Shown here one piece after another: positions 8,143 to 16,476 of a stretch of 38,884 bases of DNA (position 1 is the stretch's first letter; each line of letters opens with the position of its first letter). A program made the translations under genes and the position numbers. This stretch comes from Bacillota bacterium (GTDB lineage Bacteria > Bacillota > Clostridia > Christensenellales > Aristaeellaceae): positions 1 to 38,884 of the forward strand of contig JAEVYX010000070.1 of NCBI GenBank assembly GCA_023392515.1, written 5' to 3'. The notes under the pieces were generated by a model. That model was not told where the DNA came from. It was given only the letters and a program-made list of their open reading frames with translations, and made no database searches.

Positions 8143-10143
8143 CTAACGCGAGAGGGTACGGTCCTGGATGATCCGCTTGAATACGTTTACCGTATCCTGG
8201 GTTTCTATAAGCTCTGAGCGGAGCCTCGCATTTTCAGCCTCCAACGCCATGACCCGCGGGCTTTCCTGCGTATCCTTCAGCGGACGGCTCAGCTCCCTGA
8301 TCGACCCGCACATGACAGCCGGCTTGACTTCCGGGCTTTGTTTCACATCCACCACAAAAACCTCATCCGTCAGCTGGTTGTGCCTGCCGCGAGCCGTATA
8401 TTTGGTATGCAAAAGCTCATGGGACAGGTGCCCGTTTGGACTGCCCAAGAAGTCCTGATAGAGCTTTTGGATGACCGGGTTTTCATGGGATTTACGGATC
8501 GGTTTCAACTCGTCCTCTTCATACAGCGCTTTCATGCGCTTTACGCGTATGTCCTCATCGCTGCTTCTGGGCTGGCCGCCGCCTGTGATGCAGCCGCCGG
8601 GGCAGCCCATAATCTCGATAAAATGGTAGGGCGACGTGCCGTTTTTGATTTGCTCCATCAACCTTCTGGCACCGGCAAAACCGCTGGTGACGGCGACTCT
8701 GACATCCACATCCTTCAGGTATGCGTATTCCGGCAGCGGGTCCGCGATAAGGATGGCTGCTTCCTTGATTTTGTCGAGCCCCACGATGGGTGTGACATGC
8801 AGCTTTTCAAACGGCAGCTCGCGGCCGGTAACCAACTCATACACCGTGCGCAGTGCTGCTTCCATCACGCCGCCCGTCACGCCGAAAATATCGGCCGCAC
8901 CGGTGGACATCCCCAGCGGGCTGTGGAAAGCACTGTCTTTGAGGGAGGTAAAGTCGATGCCGGCGCTGTGAATCATTTCGGCTAGTTCCCGCGTGGTGAG
9001 CACCGCGTCCACGTTGGGGAGCCCGCCGTTTCGCATCTCGGTACGATCGATCTCGAATTTTTTCGCAGTACAGGGCATGACGGAAACGACGAACATATCC
9101 TTAGGGTCAATGCCCTGCTCCTTGGCATAATAGCTCTTGGCAATGGCACCAAGCATGGTGTGGGGCGATTTGCAGCTGGACAGGTGCTTCAATTGGTCAG
9201 GGTAATGGTGCTCGATATACTTGATCCATCCGGGGCTGCAGCTGGTGATCATAGGCAGCGCTCCCGGCCTGCCCTTGAGCACACTTTCCACACGGTCCAA
9301 AAACTCCGTCCCTTCCTCCATAATGGTCAGGTCTGCCGCCCAGTTGGTGTCAAACACATCGTCAAAGCCCAGTTCCTTCAGGGCGGAGGCCAGCTTGCCT
9401 GTGCAGCGGGTTCCCGCCTGAAGCCCGAATTCCTCGCCAATGGCGACGCGCACAGCCGGCGCCACCTGGACGACGGTGCGCTTCCGCGGGTCATTGAGCG
9501 CGCCCCAAACACGTTCCGTAGCACTGGTTTCCCTCAGCGCGCCGACAGGGCATACCACCGTGCACTGTCCGCAGAAGGTACAGCTCACCGCACCCAGCGG
9601 CAGGCCCATTGCCGGGCTTACCTCCGTTTTAAAACCCCGGTATTGGGCGTTTAATACGCCGGTCTCCTGAATTTTGTTGCATACGGATATGCATCGGCGG
9701 CAGAGGATGCATTTGCTCAGATCCCGCGTAATGGAGACGGAGACATCCACCTTGCGCGTAGAGCGTTCGCCGTCAAACCGGGATCGTTCCACACCCAATT
9801 GTATACCCAGCTTTTGCAGCTCGCACTTTTGGTTGCGCTTGCAAAATAGGCAGTCCTTGTCGTGGTCGGACAGGATCAGTTCATAGAGCACCTTGCGCGA
9901 CTCCCGCACAATGCGTGAATTGGTAAAGACCTCCATGCCCTCGGCAGCCTGTGTGATGCAGGATGCCTGCAGCGTTTTCGCGCCCTTGACCTCTACGACG
10001 CAAATACGGCAGGAGCCGATGGCGTTCAAATCCTTAAGATAGCATAGTGAAGGAATTTCGATGCTGTTCATGCGCGCCGCTTCCAGAATGGTAGTGCCTT
10101 CGGGCACCTCGATAGGTTTGCCGTTAATGGTCAGATGCAGCAT
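8143..10143 (-). CDS. hydA: [FeFe]-hydrogenase catalytic subunit (HydA/HndD type) with a C-terminal extension
   Basis: A 666-residue cytoplasmic enzyme that reduces protons or oxidises H2. The start is ATG 10143, preceded by AGGAGGTGACAAA; an upstream in-frame GTG would place the ribosome site inside the gene. Domains in order: 2Fe-2S ferredoxin (Cys 34, 45, 48, 62), His/Cys 4Fe-4S site (His94, Cys 98, 101, 107), two 4Fe-4S motifs (Cys 145/148/151/155 and 188/191/194/198), then the H-cluster domain with L1 TSCSPGW (about 300-306), L2 MPCTAKKFE (Cys358) and L3 EIMGCPGGCITGGGQP (Cys514, 518). The small-subunit domain ends near HELLHTKYTARGR (about 587). A further ~79 residues follow, ending in a heptad-like helix (MALEAENARLRSELIETQD). 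L1 has Ser where many enzymes have a second Cys. It is the last gene of a hydCBA operon, 4 bases after hydB. Confidence 0.95.
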   Translation of the reverse strand: MLHLTINGKPIEVPEGTTILEAARMNSIEIPSLCYLKDLNAIGSCRICVVEVKGAKTLQASCITQAAEGMEVFTNSRIVRESRKVLYELILSDHDKDCLFCKRNQKCELQKLGIQLGVERSRFDGERSTRKVDVSVSITRDLSKCILCRRCISVCNKIQETGVLNAQYRGFKTEVSPAMGLPLGAVSCTFCGQCTVVCPVGALRETSATERVWGALNDPRKRTVVQVAPAVRVAIGEEFGLQAGTRCTGKLASALKELGFDDVFDTNWAADLTIMEEGTEFLDRVESVLKGRPGALPMITSCSPGWIKYIEHHYPDQLKHLSSCKSPHTMLGAIAKSYYAKEQGIDPKDMFVVSVMPCTAKKFEIDRTEMRNGGLPNVDAVLTTRELAEMIHSAGIDFTSLKDSAFHSPLGMSTGAADIFGVTGGVMEAALRTVYELVTGRELPFEKLHVTPIVGLDKIKEAAILIADPLPEYAYLKDVDVRVAVTSGFAGARRLMEQIKNGTSPYHFIEIMGCPGGCITGGGQPRSSDEDIRVKRMKALYEEDELKPIRKSHENPVIQKLYQDFLGSPNGHLSHELLHTKYTARGRHNQLTDEVFVVDVKQSPEVKPAVMCGSIRELSRPLKDTQESPRVMALEAENARLRSELIETQDTVNVFKRIIQDRTLSR

Positions 10144-10147
10144 TTTG

Positions 10148-13100
10148 TCACCTCCTGTCACAATGCAGACAACGCATCGACTCAGCGATGGCGTTCAGTT
10201 TGTGGTAACCCAGCAGTACCTCGTCAAAGTTCTTTGACCTGAGCGATGCCGGCAGAATATCCTGGGGGAACCGATTGTGCAAAAGCACCTCGTCGTCGTC
10301 TTCCTGCACCGGTATGTCGATCACGCGGCCTTTGTTCAATTTTCCCGTACCGCCCAGGTACAGGTCAATGGAGATGGCGGCATGCTTACCGTCGGCAATG
10401 GCGCGTATCACCTCGTCCGGCCCTCGGGCCACGTCGCCGCCGGCAAACACGCCCTCCATGGTCGTCATCAGCGTCTGGGGGTCCGTAATAAACGTACCCC
10501 AGGGGGTAACCCCGATATCCGTCTTTTTGACAAAGGGGAGATCGGCATACTGGCTGACTGCAGGGATGATAACATCCACATCGATCAGGAAATTAGAGCC
10601 TTCTATATGCGCGGTATTGCGCCGCCCGCTCGTATCAAAGTTGGACATTTTCCGGCGCACGCATTCAATCTTGGATACATGGCCCTGGGCGTTGGGGATA
10701 ATCTTGATGGGTGTTACCAGTTCGATCAACTCCACGCCCTCCTCCAGTGCCTCCTCGACCTCGATATCATAGGCAGGCATCGCATCGCGGGTGCGGCGGT
10801 ACAAAAGCATCACCTTTTTTGCACCGAGGCGAAGCGCAGTGCGGGCGGAGTCGATAGCCGTATTGCCGCCGCCGATGACAGCGACCGTCTTGCCTGTCAG
10901 GTCCACGCTGTTGTAAAGCTTTACGTTTTTCAAAAATTCGATACCGGGCAGCACGCCTTCCAGGTCCTCGCCAGGGATGCTCATGCGCTGGGGCAATTGT
11001 GTGCCTGTGGAGACATACACCGCATCTGCCTCGTGCCGGAGCTGCTCAAAGGAAACGTCCTCGCCTACTGTTGTGTTTAGGTGGATGTTGAAGCCGGAAA
11101 GGCGCATGTGATCGATTTCACGCTCCAAAACCTGGGTGGGCAGCCTGTACTCCGGTATACCGTAGGCTAATACGCCTCCCGCCACGGGCTCACTCTCGTA
11201 TACATCCACCTCGTACCCGATGCGGCTCAAGTAGTACGCGCAGGTCAGCCCCGACGCGCCGCCGCCGATGATGGCAATGCTTTTGCCGTTTTTGGGGAAG
11301 ATGATGTCCTGATCGTAATGCTTCTGGTTTTTGTAGGCGTAATCGGCCACAAAACGCTTCAGACTGCATATGGCGATGGATTCATCCACCGTTCCCCGCC
11401 GGCACTTGGATTCGCAGGGACGGGTACAGATCCGGCCGCAAACCGAGGGCAGGGGGTTTTCCTGGCATACCAGGTCATACGCGTCCAGGAAGCGTCCGGC
11501 GGCGATGAGCGACAGGTATCCGGGAATGTTAACGTTTGCGGGGCAGGTGTTTTCGCAGGGCGAGATGAACATGTCGCTGCACACCCCCGCCCGGCAGTAT
11601 TTATAGCGGATGTGCTCCTCGTACTCCTCCCGGAAATTCCTGATGGTGGACAGCACGGGATTGGGCGCTGTTTTGCCCAGCTCGCACATTGCAGTCTGCT
11701 TGATGACCTCCCCAAGCTCCTCCAGCAGCTCAATGTCCCCTTCCCGGCCTTCCCCGCGGGTAATGCGTTCCAAAATACCCAGCATTCTTTTTGTACCGAT
11801 GCGGCAGGCAACACACTTGCCGCAGGACTCTTCCTGTATAAAGTCCATAAAATAGCGGGCTGTATCCACCATACAGGTATCCTCATCCATGGCGATCAGG
11901 CCGCCGGACCCCATGATCGCCCCCAGCTTGGCGATGGACTCATAATCGGTGGGCGTATTGAGGTTCTCCTTGGTGATGCAGCCGCCCGAAGGGCCGCCGA
12001 TCTGAGCGGCTTTGAACTGCTTTTTGCCCGCGATGCCGCCGCCGATGCGGAACAGGATCTCACCCAGCGGTGTGCCGATAGGCACTTCTACAATGCCCGC
12101 ATTGACAATATCGCCCGCCAGCGCAAACACCTTTGTGCCCTTGGAAGTTTCCGTCCCATACCCGGCATACCAGGCAGCCCCGTTGAGAATGATTTGCGGG
12201 ATCGCCGCCAGTGTTTCAACATTGTTGATGATGGTCGGCTTGCCAAACAGCCCCTTCTGGAAAGGATAAGGCGGCTTCTGAACAGGCTCGCCACGGCTGC
12301 CCTCAATGGAGGCCATCAGTGCCGTCTCCTCGCCGCAGACAAAGGCGCCTGCACCGATACGTATCTCAATGTCAAAGGTGAAGCCTGTTCCCAGTATGTT
12401 TTCGCCCAGCATTCCAGACTCCCGGGCCTGGGCAATTGCCTCCGTCAGGCGGTCGATGGCCAGGGGATATTCAGCGCGGATATAAACATATCCCTGCTTT
12501 GCGCCGATGGCGTAACCGCCCAGCATCATGCCTTCCAGAACCGCATGGGGGTCGCCCTCGATAATGCTGCGGTCCATGAATGCGCCGGGGTCGCCCTCAT
12601 CCGCGTTGCAGACCATGTACTTTTCATCACTGTCCGCCTTGAAACCCGCATCCCACTTGACGCCTGTGGGGAAGCCCGCACCGCCCCTGCCGCGAATGCC
12701 AGACTCCCTGACGGTTTTGATCACATCCTCCGGCCTGCATCGGGTGATCGTATTGGCGATGGCCATATAACCATCCCGGGCGATATAGGCTTCCATACTG
12801 CCGTAGGCGATGACGCCGCAGTTGTGCAGCGCAATCTTCACCTGCTCCCTGAAAAAATCGATATCATCGATACAGGGTATGTTTCTTCCCAGCGACTGGC
12901 TGAAAAAAGTATGCTCGGTCAGGACTTTTTGCTCGATCAGATGCGCTTTGAGGATTTTTTTCACATTGACAGGATCGAGCCTCACATAAAAGGTGCGCTC
13001 CGGCAGGATAATCATCACGGGCCCGACAGCGCAGATGCCGATACAGCCCGTTTCGATTACGGACACTTGCTCATTGAGCTCCAGTTCCTTAATGGTGGCA

Positions 13101-13249
13101 ATGGCAGCGTCCCGGACTTTTCCGCAGGCCGCAGATACGCACCCCGCGCCTGCGCAGACCAGCACCTGGTGATGATACTTGCTCTGTTCTTCCAAATAGG
13201 CTTGCTTGACCCGCTTAATATCCTCGATGGTATGTAGCTTGTTGTCCAT
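10148..13249 (-). CDS. hydB: HydB (NuoF-like) fused to a GltD/NfnB-like flavoprotein
   Basis: A 1033-residue fusion. Residues 25-105 are a thioredoxin-like 2Fe-2S domain (Cys 32, 37, 42, 69, 73 region). Residues about 120-540 are the NuoF/HydB FMN- and NAD(H)-binding module (GIRGRGGAGFPTGVKW, CNADEGDPGAFMDR) with the 4Fe-4S motif CGKCVAC (476-482) plus Cys522. Instead of the usual C-terminal 2x4Fe-4S ferredoxin, residues about 550-1033 are GltD/NfnB-like: a cysteine-rich domain (CENTCPANVNIPGY to CGRICTRPCESKC), an FAD site (IAIIGGGASGLTCAYYL, ~658), an NADP-type site (VAVIGGGNTAIDSARTALR with LYRRTRDAMPA, ~790-825) and the closing FAGGDVARGP. AGAGGTG precedes ATG 13249. It sits between hydC and hydA. 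Known HydABC enzymes bifurcate electrons between ferredoxin and NADH; the extra module suggests an NADPH link (inference). Confidence 0.95.
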   Translation of the reverse strand: MDNKLHTIEDIKRVKQAYLEEQSKYHHQVLVCAGAGCVSAACGKVRDAAIATIKELELNEQVSVIETGCIGICAVGPVMIILPERTFYVRLDPVNVKKILKAHLIEQKVLTEHTFFSQSLGRNIPCIDDIDFFREQVKIALHNCGVIAYGSMEAYIARDGYMAIANTITRCRPEDVIKTVRESGIRGRGGAGFPTGVKWDAGFKADSDEKYMVCNADEGDPGAFMDRSIIEGDPHAVLEGMMLGGYAIGAKQGYVYIRAEYPLAIDRLTEAIAQARESGMLGENILGTGFTFDIEIRIGAGAFVCGEETALMASIEGSRGEPVQKPPYPFQKGLFGKPTIINNVETLAAIPQIILNGAAWYAGYGTETSKGTKVFALAGDIVNAGIVEVPIGTPLGEILFRIGGGIAGKKQFKAAQIGGPSGGCITKENLNTPTDYESIAKLGAIMGSGGLIAMDEDTCMVDTARYFMDFIQEESCGKCVACRIGTKRMLGILERITRGEGREGDIELLEELGEVIKQTAMCELGKTAPNPVLSTIRNFREEYEEHIRYKYCRAGVCSDMFISPCENTCPANVNIPGYLSLIAAGRFLDAYDLVCQENPLPSVCGRICTRPCESKCRRGTVDESIAICSLKRFVADYAYKNQKHYDQDIIFPKNGKSIAIIGGGASGLTCAYYLSRIGYEVDVYESEPVAGGVLAYGIPEYRLPTQVLEREIDHMRLSGFNIHLNTTVGEDVSFEQLRHEADAVYVSTGTQLPQRMSIPGEDLEGVLPGIEFLKNVKLYNSVDLTGKTVAVIGGGNTAIDSARTALRLGAKKVMLLYRRTRDAMPAYDIEVEEALEEGVELIELVTPIKIIPNAQGHVSKIECVRRKMSNFDTSGRRNTAHIEGSNFLIDVDVIIPAVSQYADLPFVKKTDIGVTPWGTFITDPQTLMTTMEGVFAGGDVARGPDEVIRAIADGKHAAISIDLYLGGTGKLNKGRVIDIPVQEDDDEVLLHNRFPQDILPASLRSKNFDEVLLGYHKLNAIAESMRCLHCDRR

Positions 13250-13262
13250 CTATTTCACCTCT

Positions 13263-13757
13263 TTAATGAAAGGTAGCCAGAATGGAGTCGACCTTGCTTG
13301 GCGACATCTGCCGGTAGACCACATCGTCAATCATCAGCGCAGGCGCCAGGCCGCACGCCCCGATGCAACGGGCGATCTCAAAGGTGAACTTGCGGTCCTG
13401 CGTAGTCCCCCCCACTTCGACATTCAGCTTCTCTATCAGGTGGTCGATGATTTTCTTCCCCCCGCGCACATAGCAGGCCGTGCCCAGGCAGACGCGTATG
13501 GTATGCTCCCCCCGCGGATTTACGGAGAAAAACGAATAGAAGGTGACTACGCCTGATACTTCGGATAAGGGAATTTCCATTTTATCGGATATATACCGTT
13601 GCAGCTCCAGCGGCAAATGGCCGTAGAGGCCCTGCGCAGTATGCAATACCTGAATGAGGCTGCTGCGCTTCCCTTTGAAGTAAAGGTCGATCAAGTCCCC
13701 AATCTCATGGAAATCCAACCGTGCGTGTTCGCTTGCAGCTACCGCTCTGTCGGGCAT
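13263..13757 (-). CDS. hydC: HydC (NuoE-like 2Fe-2S subunit)
   Basis: A 164-residue thioredoxin-fold ferredoxin, the usual length for NuoE/HydC. The helical N-terminus contains LIQVLHTAQGLYGHLPLELQ and the C-terminal domain binds one 2Fe-2S cluster through Cys90 and Cys95 (CLGTACY) and Cys131 and Cys135 (CIGACG). GGAGAGAACGAAAC precedes the ATG. It is the first gene of the hydrogenase operon, with 13 bases to hydB, and hands electrons to the NuoF-like subunit. The start is firm because a ribosome site precedes it and no in-frame start lies upstream close by. Confidence 0.95.
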   Translation of the reverse strand: MPDRAVAASEHARLDFHEIGDLIDLYFKGKRSSLIQVLHTAQGLYGHLPLELQRYISDKMEIPLSEVSGVVTFYSFFSVNPRGEHTIRVCLGTACYVRGGKKIIDHLIEKLNVEVGGTTQDRKFTFEIARCIGACGLAPALMIDDVVYRQMSPSKVDSILATFH

Positions 13758-13785
13758 GTTTCGTTCTCTCCTTTACCATATTTAA

Positions 13786-13803
13786 TTATGATTTTCATAA
13801 CAA
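13786..13803 (-). promoter_or_regulatory. Rex-like palindrome upstream of hydC
   Basis: On the minus strand the site reads TTGTTATGAAAATCATAA, with perfect arms TTATGA/TCATAA around AAA, 29 bases upstream of the hydC start. It agrees at about 10 of 14 informative positions with the clostridial Rex consensus TTGTTAA-N4-TTAACAA as I remember it. Rex responds to NADH/NAD+ and commonly controls hydrogenase genes, so the context fits. The rest of 13804-14160 holds no gene I can support. Confidence 0.35.
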
Positions 13804-14162
13804 GGTATTTGGGGATATGGTTGGTCGAAGTGGTCAAAGTATAAAAACGGGTTGGAAAGACACGAACTGTGTTACGTCGGGCAGTTGATGGGTGCAACAA
13901 ACGGACCGAGTTTTCGCAAAAAACAAACGGCAAACACTTACTACTTGTGAAATGACATCAGCCGACACCGGCGCATCTCCTTGCCCGATGTCGTTCCATG
14001 AAACAGATGTACGCAAAAAAGCGCTTTCGATCTACGGCGCGCTGCACGTTTTGATATGTGCTTCCGTCACGCCACGTACGCAAAAGGCAGTTCATACCAG
14101 CGAAATATGCAGAAAAGCTGTCGGTCGTTTATGTTGTTATGCATTTGTCACGCAAAAATACT

Positions 14163-14198
14163 ATTGACATTATATTAACAATATTCGACTTTGTCAAT
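14163..14198. promoter_or_regulatory. ATTGACA ... TGTCAAT inverted repeat
   Basis: ATTGACA (14163-14169) and TGTCAAT (14192-14198) are perfect inverted copies 22 bases apart, in AT-rich DNA between two minus-strand operons. TTGACA resembles a -35 box, but no convincing -10 follows on the plus strand. The block TTGACATTATATTAACAA also has one good Rex half-site (TTAACAA). Function is uncertain. Confidence 0.25.
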
Positions 14199-14228
14199 AA
14201 AAAAACAAGCGGACTCATTGCCGCTCGT
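14199..14228 (-). terminator. Intrinsic terminator of the TetR/aldo-keto reductase operon
   Basis: On the minus strand ACGAGCGG pairs with CCGCTTGT (one G-T pair) around an 8-base loop, followed by seven T residues interrupted by one A further on. It is 77 bases past the stop of the reductase gene. Confidence 0.8.
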
Positions 14229-14304
14229 TAAATATTTTACAAAATGTTGATTAAAGTCTTTTTACCTGAAACGGTACCGCATCATTTGCCATGCCTGATT
14301 TTTC

Positions 14305-15441
14305 CTAGCGGTTACTCAAATCTGATGCATCAAAGAGTGACGTTGCTCTTTTGAGTTCCTCGATGATACCGATATGCTGCGGGCAGACGTTCTCACACTG
14401 TCCGCATTTGATGCACTTGCTCGCGACGCCGCCTTCGCGCGTCACCCAGTCGTAGTGGCTCTTCGCACCGATCGGGTTGTTGTACAAAAGCATGGTATTG
14501 ACAGCTGCGAGGACACCCGGGATATCAATCTTTTCCGGACAGCCCTCCACGCAGTATCGACACTCGGTACAGGGTATGCGTGGGAGCGTCGCTAGCAACC
14601 GATTGACGGAATCGAGAACGGCACGTTCGGCATCGGTGATGGGCGCGAAGTTCTTCATGGTCTTGATGTTGTCCACCATCTGGGCGATGTTGGACATACC
14701 GCTCAGAACCGTGATCACGCCGTCCATTGAAGCAGCATAACGCATGGCCCAGGAGGACATGGAAATCTCCGGATTCGCCTCATGCAGGATTTTCGCGGCG
14801 GGCTCGGGCAGAGTGGCGAGGGAACCGCCCTTCACAGGCTCCATAACGATGACGGGCGTCCTGTGCTTCATTGCCACCTCGTAACACTTCCTGGCCTGTA
14901 CCGATTCGCTCTCCCAATCGTTGTAGTTGATTTGAAGCTGTACGAATTCCGCCTCGGGATGCTTCGCCAGGACTTCGTCAAGCACATCCGCCGTATCGTG
15001 AAAAGAGAAGCCCATATGCTTGATAACGCCTTTCGCCTTCTGCTCCATCGCAAAGTCCCAGATTCCGTAGTCTTCAAATACCTTGGTGCGATTTTCGCCT
15101 AGGCTGTGGAGAAGATAGTAGTCAAAGTAGCCCGCACCTGTGCGCCTGAGCGAGGTTTGCAGCATGGCTTTCGCCTCGTCCGCCGTCGAAACCGCCCAGG
15201 CCGGGAGCTTGGTCGCAAGGAAGAAGCTCTCACGCGGATAGCGGTCTACGATGCAAGTCTTTGCCGCCTTCTCGGACTTGCCGTCGATATAGCCGTAGGC
15301 GGTGTCGAAGTATTTGAAGCCGTTCCCGAGGAACATATCAACCATGGCCTTGGTTTGCTCGATGTCCACCTCAGTTCCCATCATCGGAAGCCGCATTAGA
15401 CCAAAGCCAAGTTTGGGTATGTCTTTTCCGTGATAATTCAT
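14305..15441 (-). CDS. Aldo/keto reductase with C-terminal 4Fe-4S motifs
   Basis: A 378-residue reductase. ATG 15441 is preceded by AGGAGGCATTTTC; the longer open frame runs back into the TetR gene and has no matching ribosome site. The TIM-barrel AKR tetrad is visible: Asp46 and Tyr51 (FDTAYGY), Lys78 (ATKLP) and His112 (YYLLHS). The C-terminus carries two ferredoxin motifs, CTECRYCVEGCP and CIKCGQCENVCP, the hallmark of the clostridial AKR-ferredoxin subfamily. It likely reduces small carbonyls with NAD(P)H, and the iron-sulfur domain may pass electrons to or from ferredoxin. The substrate is unknown. It lies 41 bases downstream of a TetR gene in one operon. Confidence 0.92.
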   Translation of the reverse strand: MNYHGKDIPKLGFGLMRLPMMGTEVDIEQTKAMVDMFLGNGFKYFDTAYGYIDGKSEKAAKTCIVDRYPRESFFLATKLPAWAVSTADEAKAMLQTSLRRTGAGYFDYYLLHSLGENRTKVFEDYGIWDFAMEQKAKGVIKHMGFSFHDTADVLDEVLAKHPEAEFVQLQINYNDWESESVQARKCYEVAMKHRTPVIVMEPVKGGSLATLPEPAAKILHEANPEISMSSWAMRYAASMDGVITVLSGMSNIAQMVDNIKTMKNFAPITDAERAVLDSVNRLLATLPRIPCTECRYCVEGCPEKIDIPGVLAAVNTMLLYNNPIGAKSHYDWVTREGGVASKCIKCGQCENVCPQHIGIIEELKRATSLFDASDLSNR

Positions 15442-15482
15442 GAAAATGCCTCCTAATGTTATTCTGTATGGGATAACCTCTT

Positions 15483-16103
15483 TCATGATCCCTGGTTCTC
15501 TCCGGCTGTACCCATAAATTCTTCCGTACTTCTCTGATGCAATCCCAAATGCAAACCATTCCACGCTGCCTGCGCGTCCCGCAGCAACTGCTCCTTATCG
15601 TAGAGCTTAACGGACATGGACAAACCAATCATCAGATAGTAGTACGCCAGTGCCATGCCATCTACGTCCTGACTTCTGATTATCCCGTCTTGCATGCCTC
15701 GTTCTATCCACCATCGGATTTGCTCCAGAAATGTTCTCTCGGTCTCAATCGTCTTTTCGCGGATAAAATCCTTTAGAAATTCGGGCGGATAGTAGAAATA
15801 GCGGTCCCAGAAATACATTTTCAGATTGTTGTGGCAATAGGCAATGAACGACATGAAGATATGCTCCAGCCGTACCACTGCGTCCTCCTCCGCAATGCCG
15901 GTGAGTTCGTCGATGGTGTGTTTATACTCCGCCAGGATGTCGTCGAAGATAGCCGAAAAAATGCGCTCCTTCCCTTCAAAATGAGCGTATAGCGACGCCT
16001 TGCGTATGCCGACCGCCTTGGCGATGTCATCCATGCTGGACCCTTCGTACCCTTTGTCCGTAAACAACTCCAGCGCCTTTTCCAGAATGAGCCGCTTGGT
16101 CAT
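15483..16103 (-). CDS. TetR-family regulator
   Basis: A 206-residue repressor-like protein. The N-terminal helix-turn-helix (ILEKALELFTDKGYEGSSMD, DIAKAVGIRKASLYAHFEGK) is a standard TetR_N domain, and the C-terminal ligand domain is helical with aromatic residues (MYFWDRYFYYPPEF). It precedes the aldo/keto reductase in the same direction. A perfect palindrome at 16144-16159, 40 bases before its start, is very likely its own operator, so the operon is probably autoregulated and induced by an aldehyde or similar ligand (inference). Confidence 0.93.
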   Translation of the reverse strand: MTKRLILEKALELFTDKGYEGSSMDDIAKAVGIRKASLYAHFEGKERIFSAIFDDILAEYKHTIDELTGIAEEDAVVRLEHIFMSFIAYCHNNLKMYFWDRYFYYPPEFLKDFIREKTIETERTFLEQIRWWIERGMQDGIIRSQDVDGMALAYYYLMIGLSMSVKLYDKEQLLRDAQAAWNGLHLGLHQRSTEEFMGTAGENQGS

Positions 16104-16143
16104 GGCTGATGTTCCTTTCTACCTACGAGGGATTGATAAACTA

Positions 16144-16159
16144 CCTACCGTTCGGTAGG
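16144..16159. promoter_or_regulatory. TetR operator
   Basis: CCTACCG-TT-CGGTAGG is a perfect 7-bp-arm palindrome just upstream of the TetR gene. TetR-family sites often have this form. The T/A-rich block TAAAATAT beside it on the minus strand could be the -10 region. Confidence 0.7.
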
Positions 16160-16378
16160 AATATTTTAGCATACCTTCCGCGCGAATGCAACCCTTTTTT
16201 TTACACCGGAGGCAATTGACTACTTTGGCCCTCTTTTGCTCCCAAACAGGAGTTGCGCATATGCAGCGATTGGCCCTGCACGCAGGATTCCCGATAAGTA
16301 CAATTCCAGCAAGGAGTACCATGCCAACCTCAGTTGCAAGGTGGTAAAAACTTTTGTGCATACATTGAGAAAATATGG

Positions 16379-16384
16379 TATGAT
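16379..16384 (+). promoter_or_regulatory. Extended -10 for the DUF4375 gene
   Basis: TGG-TATGAT has the TGN-extended -10 form; the -35 region (GTGCAT) is weak. Transcription would begin near 16391, upstream of all three candidate start codons of the next gene. The rest of 16160-16378 shows no gene I can support. Confidence 0.3.
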
Positions 16385-16476
16385 GGAGACACGATATATG
16401 GGGAATGCTCATCAATCACAATGGGAAGTGCATGGAATTGCTAAAGAAAGCAAAAGTATATGACTTTGGGCGGCTT

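Noticed and set aside
9226..9246. Inactive hydrogenase because of the Ser in L1
   Set aside because: L2, L3 and all accessory cluster motifs are intact and the operon is complete, so loss of activity is not supported by sequence alone.
11318..13237. A 639-codon plus-strand open frame opposite hydB
   Set aside because: It is antisense to a fully recognisable HydB fusion in GC-rich DNA, has no ribosome site or family resemblance, and its codons follow from the other strand.
13892..14167. A 91-codon plus-strand frame upstream of the hydrogenase operon
   Set aside because: No ribosome site, no family resemblance and no signal; treated as intergenic.
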